Assembly: GCA_016808115.1 (NCBI GenBank)
Contig: JAEQBH010007387.1
Span: 56,266 to 120,265 of the forward strand
Length of the DNA: 64,000 nt
Reading direction: 5' to 3'
DNA from: Tetrastigma voinierianum
Lineage: Eukaryota; Streptophyta; Magnoliopsida; Vitales; Vitaceae
Position numbers and translations under genes: made by a program
Shown here: in pieces, positions 22,575-34,500 of the stretch
How positions within the stretch are numbered: the first letter of the stretch is position 1
How the letters are laid out: each line of letters starts with the position of its first letter
Notes under the pieces: generated by a model
Database searches by the model: none
What the model saw: only the letters and a program-made list of their open reading frames with translations
What the model was told of the DNA's origin: nothing

Positions 22575-24945
22575 TGTAAAACCGAGAAAAATCTAATTTT
22601 CTGAAAAAAGGGTAAAATAGTAATTTAGGTAAAAATCTAGAATTTTTCTAGATCTCAGATAACGAAATGGATTTCAACGTTGGAATCGTCTCACGAAATC
22701 TAGTTACCACGTCAAATTTCGTCGAATTCTGAAATAGTCGGAATTTTTATGTTTTTCGAGGCAATGAGGGTAGTGCGGGACACTTGGCACATTTTGAATG
22801 ATTCATGAGGTGCCACGTGTTATGTACATGATTAGTTAAACATGAGCCAAGTGGGGCTCACATGAGACACATGGCATCATGCCATTGGAGGAAAACCCAT
22901 GGTAGATGGATAAGGGATGGGTGTAATCTATGATGGCCAATGAGAGTTGGACACTTGGCAAGGGAGGGGACAAAAGAGGAATAAAAAAAAAAAGAGCATC
23001 TCTTCTCTCATTTTTGGGCTGGATCCGGCAGTAGAGGGGAGAAACAAATTTTAGAGAGAGAAAGTCCAACTTCTCTCTAGATTTCTCGGCGTTCGGGCAG
23101 TCGGTTCTCGTTGGGTCAAGAGGCAAACTTGCTCTACGCTACAATGGCTACTCTTGGACACTAATTTTGTGGAGTTTCGACAACTCTGGAAGGTAGGGGT
23201 CTTCTCCCTGCCCAGTTTATTTCTTGTTTAAAAAGCCATGAAAATGGTGTTTAGAACTATGAGGCGGAATGGCCGAGCATTTCAATCGAAAGGGATTGCA
23301 TGCTGGAAAGTGGGGGCGCCGCCAGGCGATCACGGATGGACATGGGACTGTGTTGCACAGTCCAAAAAATTTATTTTGGACTAAAAATGTCCATGCAAAA
23401 TTGCTTGATGTTATGGTGGAAAATTGGGACAATGCTGGAAATTCCGAGACCCGTTTTGGATAGTCCCGAACTGATCTCGGACTAAAAATGATGTTGTTAT
23501 ATTGCTTGATACTTGAATAACATGCGAATTGTGGTTGAAGTGTTTGGGGCCGAAATGGCCGTGAGTTTTCGGTCCTCTAGAGTGGGACCGAATGCTGGAA
23601 TTTTTGGGCAATTTCGGACATCCCACTTATTGTTTAAGGACTGTTAAAACAGTCCGGGTTGATGGTTGGACTAAAATTGTCCATGTGTGTTGTTTGCAAA
23701 ATATTGCTTAAATTGGATGGCATGGATTGTGTGGAAAATGATATGTTGATGCATGTCAAATTTGTATTTAACATGAGTGGTTGAATTATATGAAATATGC
23801 TATTTATTAGTATGAACCATAAAAATTGATTATATGAATTGGCATCGTATTCATTGTGTTGACATCACGTCGAGTTGGGTGTGGGTGCACGGTATGGTTA
23901 TTCTCCATTCTTGGTGAATGTAGGTTGAGTTGTCTTTGGGACTACGTCCAATAAAGACTCATAGATCAAATTATAAAATGAGAAATAATTAGTGTGTTAG
24001 TGGTCTTGGAAGCGAGGTGTAGGAGACTATTGGTAATATCCAGAAAGGTCTGGCATTGGGTGTAAAAGACTTAGAATAGGTGCTTAAAACCACAGAGATG
24101 GGTGTAAAGGGCCCGAGAAGGGGTGTAAAAGACCCGAATGGTGTAAAGACCCGCGATTGCTATCAGAAAGGTTTGCAAGGGTGTGAGACAGCGGTACTAT
24201 CCAGAAAAGTTACGCTATGGGTGTTAGAGACCCGCAGTGTAATCCAAAAAGTTATGTTGCCCAAGAGTAAACACACGGTCATGTTCATCAGCAGGCCTAG
24301 GTTGAGTATTAGAATTCGGGATTGACTCGAGATGGTTACCCATTGGAAAATTGCCTTGGGTGTTGGTGAGTCGGCAAAGGCTTGGTAGTTGAGTGTCATT
24401 GGAATTACCAGTGATGATTGTCACACTTAGCATAGGCATGTGTGAGGGAGTCAGTGGGTGACTCAGGATATGGGCATGGAAACATTTCATTTATGATGTA
24501 AATCATTCCATGTGTGCATTATAAATTGTATGGAATGTGGATGTTTGCGTTGTACCATTGCATGTGCATTTTAGATGGGGAGTAACCCATGTAGGAAAAT
24601 ATCACTACTGAGCATTGCTCACCCCGTCGTGGGATCCCCGCTTTGGTGCGGGGTGTTCGGAAGGCGGCGGCTACTGAGGCGCTTTAGAAGAAAGTTGGAT
24701 TGTGGCTTTGATATATATTTTGTAAAACATGTATTAGAATTCTTAATTTTAATATATTCATTATTAAGAAGTGATGTAATAACTCTTGAAAACTAGGGTA
24801 ATATAGTTGGATATATTTTTGGTGAGTATGATGTGTAGGCTGATATGACCATTTTACTCATGTATAGGTCTCATGATATGAGACACATAGATTCCTTGGG
24901 TTAGGCGGTGAAAGTCCAGCAGAACCGAGGATTTGGGGCATCATA
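22575..24945 (+). mobile_element. S2: solo LTR nested in E, with target duplication
   Basis: Starts TGTAAAACCGAGAAAAATC and ends TTTGGGGCATCATA. It is flanked by ATATT at 22570..22574 and 24946..24950. Orientation is opposite to E. The ends resemble S1 but the middle is different and carries a minisatellite, so it is a separate subfamily. Confidence 0.85.
24058..24262 (+). repeat. S2 minisatellite (GGGTGTAAAAGACCC units)
   Basis: Roughly six irregular units of GGGTGTAAAAGACC joined to TATCCAGAAAGGT-like sequence. Related to the array in E1 (6371..6720). Confidence 0.65.
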
Positions 24946-24950
24946 ATATT

Positions 24951-25500
24951 AGACAGACTTTTCCAATATTAGACAAACGCACCTTCATCCTCGAAGAGAA
25001 GAGGATCGGCCTAGCATCGTGTCCTCGCGTTCCAGTTGTCTCCTCGAAACTCCTCGATATTGCCGCAGTGCACAACTAGGCCTTGCGGTCTTGCATCACA
25101 AAACCTGATCCCGGCTATCCAAGATACTCAAAGGTCCCTCCTCGAAGGTCCCATCAATGTCAATAGTAATCTCTCCCCAATCCACCACATGAGTTGGATC
25201 TGGAGTATACTTCCGGAGCATGGAGATGTGGAACACCTCATCATTTTTGATAAACTTCGATTGGTAGCACCAATAGATATGCAGCTGTGCCCGCCCCTCT
25301 GAGTATCTCGAAGGGGCCCAAATATACTCGGTGCTAGCTCATAAACACTAGTCGACCACTCCTCTCTTAGGCATCACCTTGAAGATGGCGATCACCTACA
25401 CCTCCAAAACTCCAGGAGAATTCGACCTTCGTTTGTCGGTGTAGCTCTTTTGTCATCTCTGAGCCTTGAGAAGACGCTTTTGAATCAAATCCACCTTCTT
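24951..25500 (-). pseudogene. E integrase C-terminal region
   Basis: On the minus strand one reads RKYTPDPTHVVDWGEITID, IDGTFEEGPL and SILDSRDQVL with small frame changes, which are the integrase C-terminal and chromodomain-like segments of Tekay-type elements. G holds a cleaner version (34169..34492). The 3' end of pol lies next to S2. Confidence 0.8.
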
Positions 25501-25559
25501 AGAGTATCTCAAATCAGATCTAGACCAGTGATGGAGTGCTCTCCCACCTATGTCCAACA

Positions 25560-26200
25560 GATCGGTGATTGACATGACCTGCCATATAAGGCCTCATAGG
25601 GTGCCATCTGAACACTTGCCTGATAACTGTTGTTGTAGGCGAAATTCCACTAAGGGTAAATGCTCCTCCCAGCTACCCTTGAGATATATGACACATGCAC
25701 ACAAAATGTCCTCTAAAATTTGTATGGTCCTCTCCGACTGACCATCTGTTTGAGGATGAAATGTTGTGTTCATCGTCAACTGTGTCTCCATGGCCTTTTG
25801 GAAACTATTCCAAAAGTGTGCCGTAAATCTGGGATCCTTGTCCGATACGATAGAGACTGACACTCCATGTAGTCGGACAATCTCACGAATATATAACCAG
25901 TAGAATTCCTCCAGTGTGAAGGTCATTCGCACCGCTAGAAAGTGTGCCGACTTAGTGAGTTGGTCCATCATAACCTATACGGCATCATGCCTCCGTTGTG
26001 TCCATGGAAAGTGGGTCACAAAATCCATCGTGACATGCTCTTACTTCCACTCAACTACCTCTAATGGCTGGAGTAGCCCTACTGGCTTCTTATGCTCAGC
26101 TTTTACCTGCTGACACGTGAGACACGTTGAACAAAATCTCCAATGTTACTTCCCCCGCTCCAGCTAATGCTAGCGACGAATCTCGGTACATCTTCGTGCC
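25560..26200 (-). pseudogene. E integrase zinc-binding region and catalytic core
   Basis: A relic CSTCLTCQQVKAEHKKP (near 26130) marks the zinc-binding region. A 126-residue open stretch (25971 down to 25594) begins MMDQLTKSAHFLAVRMTF and shows IVSDKDPRFTAHFW (second catalytic Asp) and HPQTDGQSERTIQ (catalytic Glu). The first catalytic Asp lies in the upstream TMDFVTHFPW segment, separated by stops. Core motifs are intact but the frame is broken. Confidence 0.88.
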
Positions 26201-26470
26201 ACTGGATCTGACAAAGCGAGACGGTGGAACTCACAGGATCTTCTATCTCCGTCGTCGACTAGGGAACCATAACTTCGTCCCTATGCACCAAAGACTACCA
26301 TGCATGTGGATGGCCCAACCTTCATCGCTCATTGCCCAAGCACCTGGTCACGATGAGCGATATATTTGCGTCTTACGTTTGGGACTCAATCACCCTGCTT
26401 AGTAGGAATGGCGTAGCCACCCAAACTCCCCAAAGTACCTTGAGTTTGATCTCGGTACTATAATTCGAAC
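26201..26470 (-). other. E linker between RNase H and integrase, decayed
   Basis: Short in-frame fragments only; homologous to 35320..35470 of G. No separate gene. Confidence 0.4.
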
Positions 26471-27208
26471 TACCCCATAGTCTCTAGCATTTGCCCCTCT
26501 CGAGAAGCTACACTTGCCAGTACTCCCCGTGACTTTCGACTGATCGCATTAGCCACTACATTTGCCTTACCAGGATGGTAATGCAAAGTGCAGTCATAGT
26601 CCTCCAGATACTCCATCCATTTGTGTTGCCTCATGTTGAGGTCCTGCTATGTGAAAATATACTTCAGACTCTTGTGGTTTGAAAATACTTCAAATTGCTC
26701 ACCATACAGGTAGTGGCGCCAAATCTTTAAGGCAAAGACTATGGCCGCCAACTCCAAGTCATGTGTAGGGTAATTCCTCATGATTCTTTAGCTGTATGGA
26801 ACCATAAGCCACAACCCTCGCGAACTGCATCAAGACACATCCCAGTCCGTCTTTAGAGGCATCACAATACACCGTGTACCTCTGTCCCTGTTCTAGGACT
26901 ATCAGAATAGGAGCTGAAGTAAGCCTCATTTTCAACTCTTGGAATGCCTTTTCACATAAATCATCCCACTCAAACTTGACCCCCTTCCGGGTCAATCTAG
27001 TCATAGGTGCTACTAGCCGGGAGAAATCCTCGATGAATCGTCTGTAGTACCCTGCCAGTCCCAAGAAACTACGTATCTCAAAGACTAACTTTGGCATCTC
27101 CCAACTCATAATAGCCTCAACCTTCTCAGGGTCTACTGACACACTTATGTGTCCCAAAAATTTCACCTCAGTAAGCCAAAATTCACATTTTCTGAACTTG
27201 GCATACAA
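26471..27208 (-). pseudogene. E RT thumb and RNase H
   Basis: A 149-residue open stretch (27208 down to 26759) begins MYAKFRKCEFWLTEVKFLGH and includes IRSFLGLAGYYRRFIEDFSR, KFEWDDLCEKAFQELK and the RNase H start YTVYCDASKDGLGCVLMQ. After a frame change, YLYGEQFEVFSNHKSLKYIF and TLHYHPGKANVVANAISRK follow to about 26480. Most catalytic RNase H residues are visible. Frameshifts split it from the RT palm. Confidence 0.9.
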
Positions 27209-27650
27209 TTGATGGTCCCTGAGTGCCTAGAGAACAATCCTCAAATGATCCTCATGCTCCTCTCAGTTGGGAGTAGGTCGAATGTACGTCAGCAAGAGAC
27301 CATAATAGCCCGATCGAATAGGGTTAGACATGAGATCCATGAATGTCATTGGAGCATTCGTCAATCCAAAAGGCATCACTATGAACTCGAAATGCCCATA
27401 CCGCGTCTTAAACGTTGTCTTAGGGATATCAGCCTCCCTAACCCTAATTGTGGTACTTAGAGTCTGAGAAGGTCTATCTTGGAGTAGACTCGCGCCCCTT
27501 CTTAGGCTGGTCGAAACAGTCATCTGACCCTTGGTAATGGATGCGTTCTTGATCGTAGTCTGTTCAGCGCGTCGATAGTCAATGCATAGTCGAAGAGTCT
27601 TGTATTTCTTTTTAGCAAACAAAACTGGAGTGCCCTATGGCGAAGTACTT
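27209..27650 (-). pseudogene. E reverse transcriptase palm and fingers
   Basis: Visible segments are FAKKKYKTLRLCIDYRRAEQ, KTTFKTRYGHFEFIVMPFGL and TNAPMTFMDLM. The strand that should carry the catalytic F/Y-x-D-D is frame-shifted (it reads GYYGLLLTYIRPTPN before the EEHEDHL that normally follows), so the enzyme is dead. Confidence 0.88.
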
Positions 27651-27949
27651 GGTCTAATAAAACCCTTGTCCAACAATTCCTGCAATTGGACCTTGAGTTC
27701 TATGACCTCAGTGGGTTGCCATCTATGAAGTCATAGAAATGGCCGGCGTGCCAGTGTAACTCAATAACAAAGTCTACATCCTATGCGGAGTAATCCACGT
27801 AGCTCATCAGGAAGACATCCTCATACTTACCAAACCGCAGTAGACTGAATCTAGTCTCCCCTCATCCTCCCAGGAGTAAAGCACTGCTTGACCCGTAAAC
27901 TTTCTCTCCATCTAGAGTCGGTGGTTTAAGGGTGGCAATATACTTCTCC

Positions 27950-28310
27950 CCACGAAAAGTCCATGAATACGATCCCGTGTGTGGCATTAATCCTCTAATA
28001 TCTTAATCAATGACAATTCGGTTGTCTTAGTGTAATCCATGCCAAGAATGACATCAAAATCCGATATGTCCATCACCCGAAGGTCCACCATGAGCAGAAT
28101 CCTTGAGATCTCTAACTCATAACCCCGACATATCATATCAATCCTCACCCTAGTCCCTAAGGGAGAACTCACATGAAACGACTCTTCCAAGGTCTCCACC
28201 TCTAAGCCCAAAACATCCATACTAGATGCAGCAACAAAAGAATGTGATGCACCATAATCAAATAATATCTTTGCCCATAGGTGAGATAATAGAAACATAC
28301 CCTATATCAC
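27950..28310 (-). pseudogene. E aspartic protease, active site DYGA
   Basis: A 103-residue open stretch (28298 down to 27987) reads MFLLSHLWAKILFDYGASHSF, then ELEISRILLMVDLRVMDISD and FDVILGMDY. The retroviral-type protease site is normally D-[ST]-G-A; here it is D-Y-G-A. G carries the same Tyr (near 41062). The flap and FDVILGMD segments are well kept. Confidence 0.85.
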
Positions 28311-28519
28311 CGACTGATCAACTGGCTAGGCCTGTGGTGTGATGGCGTGAACTGCCTGGGTCCTAAGAGTCTTGGCAGGCTTGTCCTCGACCAGGCCTTG
28401 ACTCATACCAGCCTCTGGCTTATGCGTATAGCGAAGGTGTATACAGCACCTAGGACTAATACCTAGTCCCTGCATTTGTGGGGTGAAGGAACAAACTATG
28501 TCTGCGCTTGTCCCATTGA

Positions 28520-28911
28520 TGACTGGGATTCATGATCCAGCTCCCTAGGATCCTTGCCTGCGAGGGCAATCTGCCTCATATGTCAGTGATGGCGAAATAA
28601 CATGTCCTCTGTCTTGGCGAATTTAAAAACTTCCGACTCATTAGCCTTGATAATCCCAGCCCCATCTCTAAAATCCCTGTGGAATATAAGTCTTCTACTT
28701 CTTTCCCAAATTAGAAAAAGATCGATCCTCCTTCCTCTTAGCACCAACACCCATATCCCGAATGCTCTGTGTGTCATCTACTTCTCTTTCAATGGCCAAG
28801 GATGTCCTGACCATCGAGTCCCCTCCTTCCAGTATGTCAGAGGATGATGTGCTTGAAACCCCTAGAGGTTACTTGTCCCTCTCTGGCCAACCGTTGCATT
28901 AGTTCGTACAG
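28520..28911 (-). pseudogene. E gag fragment
   Basis: A 64-residue open stretch (28777 down to 28583) and neighbouring frames match G gag 41400..42110, including the segment around the damaged zinc knuckle and VTSRGF. A large internal piece is missing relative to G. The fragment ends at the A1 LTR. Confidence 0.65.
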
Positions 28912-30158
28912 TGGTAGCTAATAGGCGTTTTGCGTGATAATGTTTTTGTGGATATGCAATAAAGAGTGCAAATTTTCTAATCGCGCAAGTGTACACTCAT
29001 CAAGTAATATAGTATACTCAAGGTACGGATATTGATCCACAAGGAAAACCTTACTCGTAGTGGGCTAAGTACCAAAAATTATATGCACTTATTCAATATT
29101 CAAACTAATTGTGGTAGCTAAGCGGAAGCAAAACTAGATTTAATTACTGCCCAATGTAGCGTAGCGCTATAGATGTAAAGTGATCAAAGATGCAAAAAGG
29201 TTAGGGTGTTGGTGTTGTTGGACCTACTATGTGATGCTGCGATTCCATTCCATTATCGAATATAGTGTTTTCCAAGGCGACTCTTATCTAATGTAATTAA
29301 AGCCTTTCTCAAGGTCATTTAACCTCCATTTATCACTATGTTTCTTGCTCCTTGGCTCAACCCTAAGCATTAATGGTGCATAGAGTGCAAAGAACTCCTA
29401 AACCTCCTAATTATTGATAATCCTATATTACCAAGTTTATTAGGTTAACCCAACTATGTCTAATTCTTCATTCACTTCTCGAGATCTTTTCTAAAGAACC
29501 ACTCACATATTAAGATTGATCAGAAATTAATATGATTTCATCCAAGCATGAGTTAATGGTAAAACAAATATATATAAGATAATGGAATTATGAAAGGCTA
29601 ACACTTTAACATAGTATTCATGTCCAAATCTCTACCAACACCCTAAACCACAAATTAGAACCTCATTATGTTATGTTCCAATACAAATGAAAAGTAAGAC
29701 AAGATAATGAGAATAGAGAAAACTTTAATGATCGAGGAATGGCCCAGTCTCGGGGTTCTTCAATTATTTCTCTTTAGATCGTCATGAGTCTTCTTTCCTT
29801 TGTTCCAGAGCTCGGTTCACTCCAAGCCTATAGCTGCAAATGAATTTCGAACCCCAAAATTGGATTCTCCGGTTCCTTTTATAGCCTCTCCAAGAGATAA
29901 GGTTTGTTGAGACTTTCCCACAACGTCGCGACATTGGGACTTCGCAAGGTTGATAATCGCGGTTGGTGATTTACACGCCCGCTCTTACTACAGGCCTCTG
30001 TAAGGCTCCATCTCCAACATTTTCCAGCATTTCTTCTACAAAAACCCAATAAAATGAAATATTAGAAAACTAATCAAAACACAGACATATATATATGAAA
30101 TCGATCCAGAATCTCGCTAAATCTTGGGTTTGTAATGAGTGTTTTTGGGCACTCATCA
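28912..30158 (-). repeat. A1 3' LTR
   Basis: On the minus strand it starts TGATGAGTGCCCAAAAACAC and ends GCCTATTAGCTACCA. It contains a TATA box (29876..29883) and one copy of the A1 palindrome word, CAACGTCGCGACATTG with a single mismatch, at 29921..29936. Confidence 0.85.
29876..29883 (-). promoter_or_regulatory. A1 LTR TATA box
   Basis: TATAAAAG on the minus strand, about 275 bases into the LTR, in a GAGGCTATAAAAGGAACCGG context. Likely the element's promoter; only sequence supports it. Confidence 0.6.
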
Positions 30159-30169
30159 CACCCCCAAAC
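30159..30169 (-). other. A1 polypurine tract
   Basis: GTTTGGGGGTG on the minus strand lies directly before the LTR start TGATGAGTGCCC. Confidence 0.75.
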
Positions 30170-30589
30170 TTAGTTTCTTGCTTGTCCCCATGCAAGAAAC
30201 AGACTCTGAATTAGACACACAAAAAATAACATGCTAAACTTAATGATACGAGGGTGATGCTCATGTTGCCAAGATGAATGATCAAAATGAACCAAACTCA
30301 CAAATCTTGCCCTTTGTTTCAAATTTTAGAGGATCCTTAAGGTTGATCAACTTTTGAAAGAATTTAGTCGAATCCGGTTCGGTTGACAAGTGACTCACCT
30401 CCTAGGTTTTCTATGGCCTTTCCCAGGAAGTCTATGTGCATTGGATGTACGATCTCTAGCATATAACTCGGTTCTAGGACCCCTAAACTTGAATTCAACT
30501 TGCCTATTTAGGCGAGTCTAACTATGAAAGGATAAGAACACACCATTTTTATTCATATTAACCTACCTATTCATGAACAAATTCCTAGT

Positions 30590-30700
30590 GTCCGTAAGTT
30601 TTAGTTGAGTGTTCCTGTAGCGGGGTTCCATTGGTGACTCCCGCGATTGGTTAGGGCACAGACATTCGATTCCCTCGAACTTCACCCCGAACACTTAACC
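30590..30700 (-). other. Conserved noncoding block shared by A1 and T2
   Basis: On the plus strand GGTGACTCCCGCGATT, TTAGGGCACAGACATTCG and CGAACTTCACCC match in order the T2 sequence at 53160..53245. It is noncoding in both, lies in the 3' spacer, and precedes a polypyrimidine run by about 235 bases on this strand. Confidence 0.6.
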
Positions 30701-30857
30701 AAACCTAAGGGCCCTAGGCTATGGGAAAATTCTATCATATGTCCCATGTAATGGGCAGTGAAGTTAATGGTTCTTGGCCAGTTGGCTCAGGGCATTAGGC
30801 TTTGAAAGGCCCTCAAGCGTAGTAAAGTTCCAACTAGAAGGTCCCACTTATTCTATT

Positions 30858-30895
30858 CACACTTTTTTTTTCTTTTTTTTTCTTTTTTTTTATTA
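30858..30895 (-). other. Internal purine-rich tract in the A1 3' spacer
   Basis: In the element's sense this is three A9-G units followed by TGTGAATAG. It lies about 0.7 kb before the 3' LTR. T2 has a similar tract at the same distance (53405..53470). Confidence 0.55.
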
Positions 30896-31299
30896 GGGCT
30901 GGATGGAAATCCTCTTTTCTACGGTGTCCCATCACTTGGGTGTTTAGAAACGCCCAAGGCTTGTTGAACGTTAGTGAGCCGGGTTTGGAACCTAGGCATA
31001 CCCTAGAGATCACACGTATGAGTGTGTGGTAGACTGCTTTGGAATTGGTTTCTTGAACACCAAGGAGGTGGCTCACTATGTCATCCCTACCTATCCAAGC
31101 AAGTAATTCCCGAGCATCTAACAACCTAAGGATCCTTTCTTGTTACTTGCACTGTGTGTTTCGAAAATTTGGAGAGGTCCAAAAAGATCCTCGATTGGCA
31201 ATCATGGCTTCACTCCACACATACTACCTAACACGGCCCTAAAACAAGAAATTGAACTGAGACAACCTGACACACAAACCTAAACGAAAGTTGTGAAAG

Positions 31300-31435
31300 T
31301 ACGAACATAAACATAACCTAAACATATCTAAACACGAACATAAACATAAGCATAAACATATCTAAATGACTAACATAAACATATCTAAACACCGAACATA
31401 AACATCAACCTAAACATAGCTAAACACGAAAGTAA
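31300..31435 (+). repeat. Tandem repeat, about 35-base unit (ACATAAACATATCTAAACAC)
   Basis: Four to five copies of GAACATAAACATAACCTAAAC followed by ATATCTAAACAC, unequal in length, within the A1 3' spacer. Confidence 0.7.
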
Positions 31436-31639
31436 ATGATGCAAACTCGACCACTACAACCTCACCCCCTCCCCTTCCCTCGAGCAAAGGAACTTTCCTA
31501 TCGACCCGGGGATCACTACGGTGGCGTGGTGGTAGCACGTGGAAAACCAGCGGTCGGGTGAAAGCTGCTCTTTGGATGTTTGCTAGTTGTGGAGGACTGT
31601 GCGCATGTCGGCCCGTAGTGCATCTATATCCTGGCTCAT

Positions 31640-32032
31640 GGTGACCCGATGCTCCTAGGTCTCATCCCAGAATGCATCGAACCTGGAAGTGAGGTCTTGA
31701 ACTTGGTCCTCGAGGGTAGGAGAAGGACTGGTGACATCTGGCTCAACGTGAGGTGATGGAGGGGTTGGATGAGAGGTCGATGGGTGGGGTGGATGGGAGG
31801 TGGATGGGGGGTTGGTCTCACTCGGGGTCTCCTCATGCATGCTAAACAAGGTCTGGTATGCGGTCAACTCCTTCTCATATGAAGGTTCATGACTCGAGTC
31901 ATAAACCGCGTCGAAACGAGGAATGCCGGGCTTATCCTTTTTTACTACGATGGCCTTAATGGGATAGATCTAGGCTTCATTATCCTCTAACGGTACACTT
32001 ACGTTCTTGCATAGGCCATAGATGAGAAAGGG
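31640..32032 (-). pseudogene. A1 env-like ORF, second half
   Basis: Minus-strand frames read PFLIYGLCKNVSVPLEDNE (next to G), KKDKPGIPRFDAVYD and SYEKELTAYQTLFSMHEETP, then a Pro/Ser/His-rich stretch and LEDQVQDLTSRFDAF with coiled-coil character. Athila-type elements carry an extra ORF of unclear function after integrase. The first half lies at 44983..45680 on the other side of G; the frame rejoins through the GAGCA target site. One stop (after LEDNEA) is visible. Confidence 0.65.
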
Positions 32033-32037
32033 TGCTG

Positions 32038-33966
32038 CGTGGCGCTGATCCCGGTAACGAGCACCGCTCATGAAAATCGGGCGAGTCTCCTTTGTGCTGG
32101 GGAGCTGCCCAAATAAAACTTTGTCCCAAACAGTTCAATACCACATAGGGTCCAATTGCAAATAAAATAATGGCCACTTGGGCCTCTGCATCAATACTCA
32201 CAATATAATGTCCAACCAATTATCTCAAATGGTTCAAGAGTTATACATTACTCTTAATACAAATACATATTAAAATTTACAATTCTAATACATATTATCC
32301 CAAAACATCAAACCTGACCGACTTTCTTCAAAATCGGCCTCTAAGATGAGCCGTCTCTCGTCGAGCTCCCTATACCTGAAATAATATATTCCCTCGACAG
32401 GGCGAGGTAATGCCCAATAATTGGGATCACCTAAATGGAGTTACTCTCCACCCTAAGTGCATATCTGATGATCACAATGTAAACACACACTCAAGTAAAT
32501 ACGTGATCTGCGAATGTCTAAATGAAAGCCGACCTATGTCAGGAGTCCTCATAGAGCTCCCTCACACTTGCTAACATGTGTGAAGCATTATTTTCAAAAC
32601 AAAGACATTTGTTTTTAATTGTGAACAACCCTCTGATATAAGTAAGTGAATATTTCAGATAATCTAATTAGTGGACAACCCTAGTGTATGTCAATTTGGG
32701 CCGACTCGATGATTGATATTTTGCATGGACTACCCACCAGATATTGTAATGGATTGCACTTTCGGAGTAATTATTATTATTGATCAACCCTCGAGTAATT
32801 CTCTCAAGAAACCACCTCATGCACTCACTCTATTGCTCTAGGGTGCCTAGTGCATATGGAATACATGATACCAATTCATTACAATTTATATAACACATGC
32901 GAAATATATATAACAGTATACATGTACATAATTTAATCACACAAACATGTTATACAATTTCACAATCCATTACACAAGAATTAGCTCGTGGGCTAATTTA
33001 CAACCACGAGCAATTCGATTTGAATTGTAACCAAACACATTTTCTCACAAAAATTTGTTGCGTGAACACTATTCATGTGAGCGGTAAAACCCTCGGAGTT
33101 CTTGTTCTGACCCTTCTCTATCGATTCCTTGGTAGGCAAAATTCATGGCCATTTCCGGCCTTATACACATCGAAGCATAATTTATAGCACAAATTGTATC
33201 CTAGCAGCCCCGAAAGCGGTCAGGTGGTTTGCGATGATTGTCCCGAATGAGCTCAGAAAATTTTATGGTCGGTCCGGTTACAGAGACCGATCAAACAACC
33301 ATTAGGCCTCGAATCACCGAATCATCAACCAAAACACTTAATCGAAAATAAACCAAGTAGGATAAATCCCCTACCTCCACCCAGGTTGCGAAACTCAACA
33401 AGCGGGTACCTACGCGTTGCCCTCTCCGCGTAGAACGACTTTCCTTCTTGCTCCGAAGGAATCCGACGGTCGGATTAGCCAGAAATCTAGAGAGAAGCTT
33501 GATACTCTCTCACTAAAACACAAAAATCGGCTATTGCATATCCCCCTTCTTCATTTCACGTTTTCTTTTCCTTTTTCAATTGTAGGAGACGGCACTATTG
33601 GGTATTTTGTCTTATTATCATTTAATCAAATTCAATAATGCCAATCATGTCCTCACTCTTGGATTTTTGACATTTGGCACTACCTCAGCCGTCCATTTCC
33701 ATCATTTCTCTACTCATGCAACATAAGTCACCTGAGTACATGTTATAGGTGACTTTCGTCATATCACATGTCGTTTTTAGATTTTGAGCTTCGATGCCTG
33801 GAAAACTTGCAATTATTTGTCTCGAATTCGGCGTGTTATCTAGATTTGTGAGATGATTCCAACGGTGAAATCCGTTCGTCATCCGAGATCTAGAGAATAA
33901 ATTTCGGATTTTTTTTCACGAACTACGATTTGCCATTTTCAGAAATTGGAATTTTCTCGGGTCTTG
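32038..33966 (-). repeat. G 3' LTR
   Basis: TGTAAGACC family, minus strand. Its last bases (GGGATCAGCGCCACG) are altered from GGGGCGTCACA, and its first bases read CAAGACCCGAG. The inverted repeat ACTCATG/CTGAGT is at 33712..33737. Confidence 0.82.
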
Positions 33967-33980
33967 TTCTCCCATCGCCA
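33967..33980 (-). other. G polypurine tract
   Basis: TGGCGATGGGAGAA on the minus strand directly before the LTR start; similar to AGTGGGAGAA in E1. Confidence 0.65.
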
Positions 33981-34119
33981 AAAGAATTTGATAAGAGTGG
34001 ACAATCACAAATCACTCACAGCCATGTCTGACTTACCTGATACCATGCGTAAGCTTGTCATTTAAATATTAAACGACTAAACCACGTACCTTCATCCCTA
34101 AACAAGAAGGGATAGGTGG

Positions 34120-34500
34120 CCCGCATCGTGTCGCGCTCCCACGTTGACTCCTCCACTCCATAGTGCCGTCATAGCACCCTTACTAGCCTCACGGTCTTGC
34201 GTCGCAAAACTTGATCACGGCTATCCAAAATGCACACTGGTCCTTGCTCGAAGGTCCCATCAATGTCAACCTCAACCTGTCCCCAATCCACCATATGAGC
34301 TTGATCTGGAATATACTTCTGGAGCATAGAGACGTGAAATACCTCGTGGACACCTGCCATGCTGGGTGGTAAAGCCAACCTGTACGCAACAGTGCCTACC
34401 CTCTCGAGTATCTCTAAAGGCCCAATGAATCTCGGCGATAGCTTGTCGCGCTTGCCGAACCTAACCACTCCTCTCTTAGGCATCACCTTCAAGAAAACGT
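34120..34500 (-). pseudogene. G integrase C-terminal domain and chromodomain-like tail
   Basis: A 107-residue open stretch (34492 down to 34169) starts MKVMPKRGVVRFGKRDKLSP and continues RFIGPLEILERVGTVAYRLA, HEVFHVSMLQKYIPD, then SRDQVLRRKTVRLV. This is the best copy of this domain here. In this clade the region follows the catalytic core and is thought to steer integration to chromatin. A cleanly open frame suggests it was intact until fairly recently, unlike the rest of G. Confidence 0.88.

Larger units (their letters stand above)
20192..28911 (-). mobile_element. E: 3' part of a Tekay-like gypsy retrotransposon, interrupted by S2 and cut by A1
   Basis: In minus orientation: gag fragment, protease, RT, RNase H, integrase, polypurine tract, 3' LTR. 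Solo LTR S2 interrupts the stretch between integrase and the polypurine tract. The gag side stops where the A1 LTR begins (28912). Since A1 runs off the window, E's remaining gag, primer site and 5' LTR should lie beyond 64000. All frames are broken by stops or indels. Confidence 0.85.

Noticed and set aside
31655..31867. Pro/Ser/His-rich frame as a host extensin-like protein
   Set aside because: It is continuous with A1's env-like ORF and lies between A1 landmarks.
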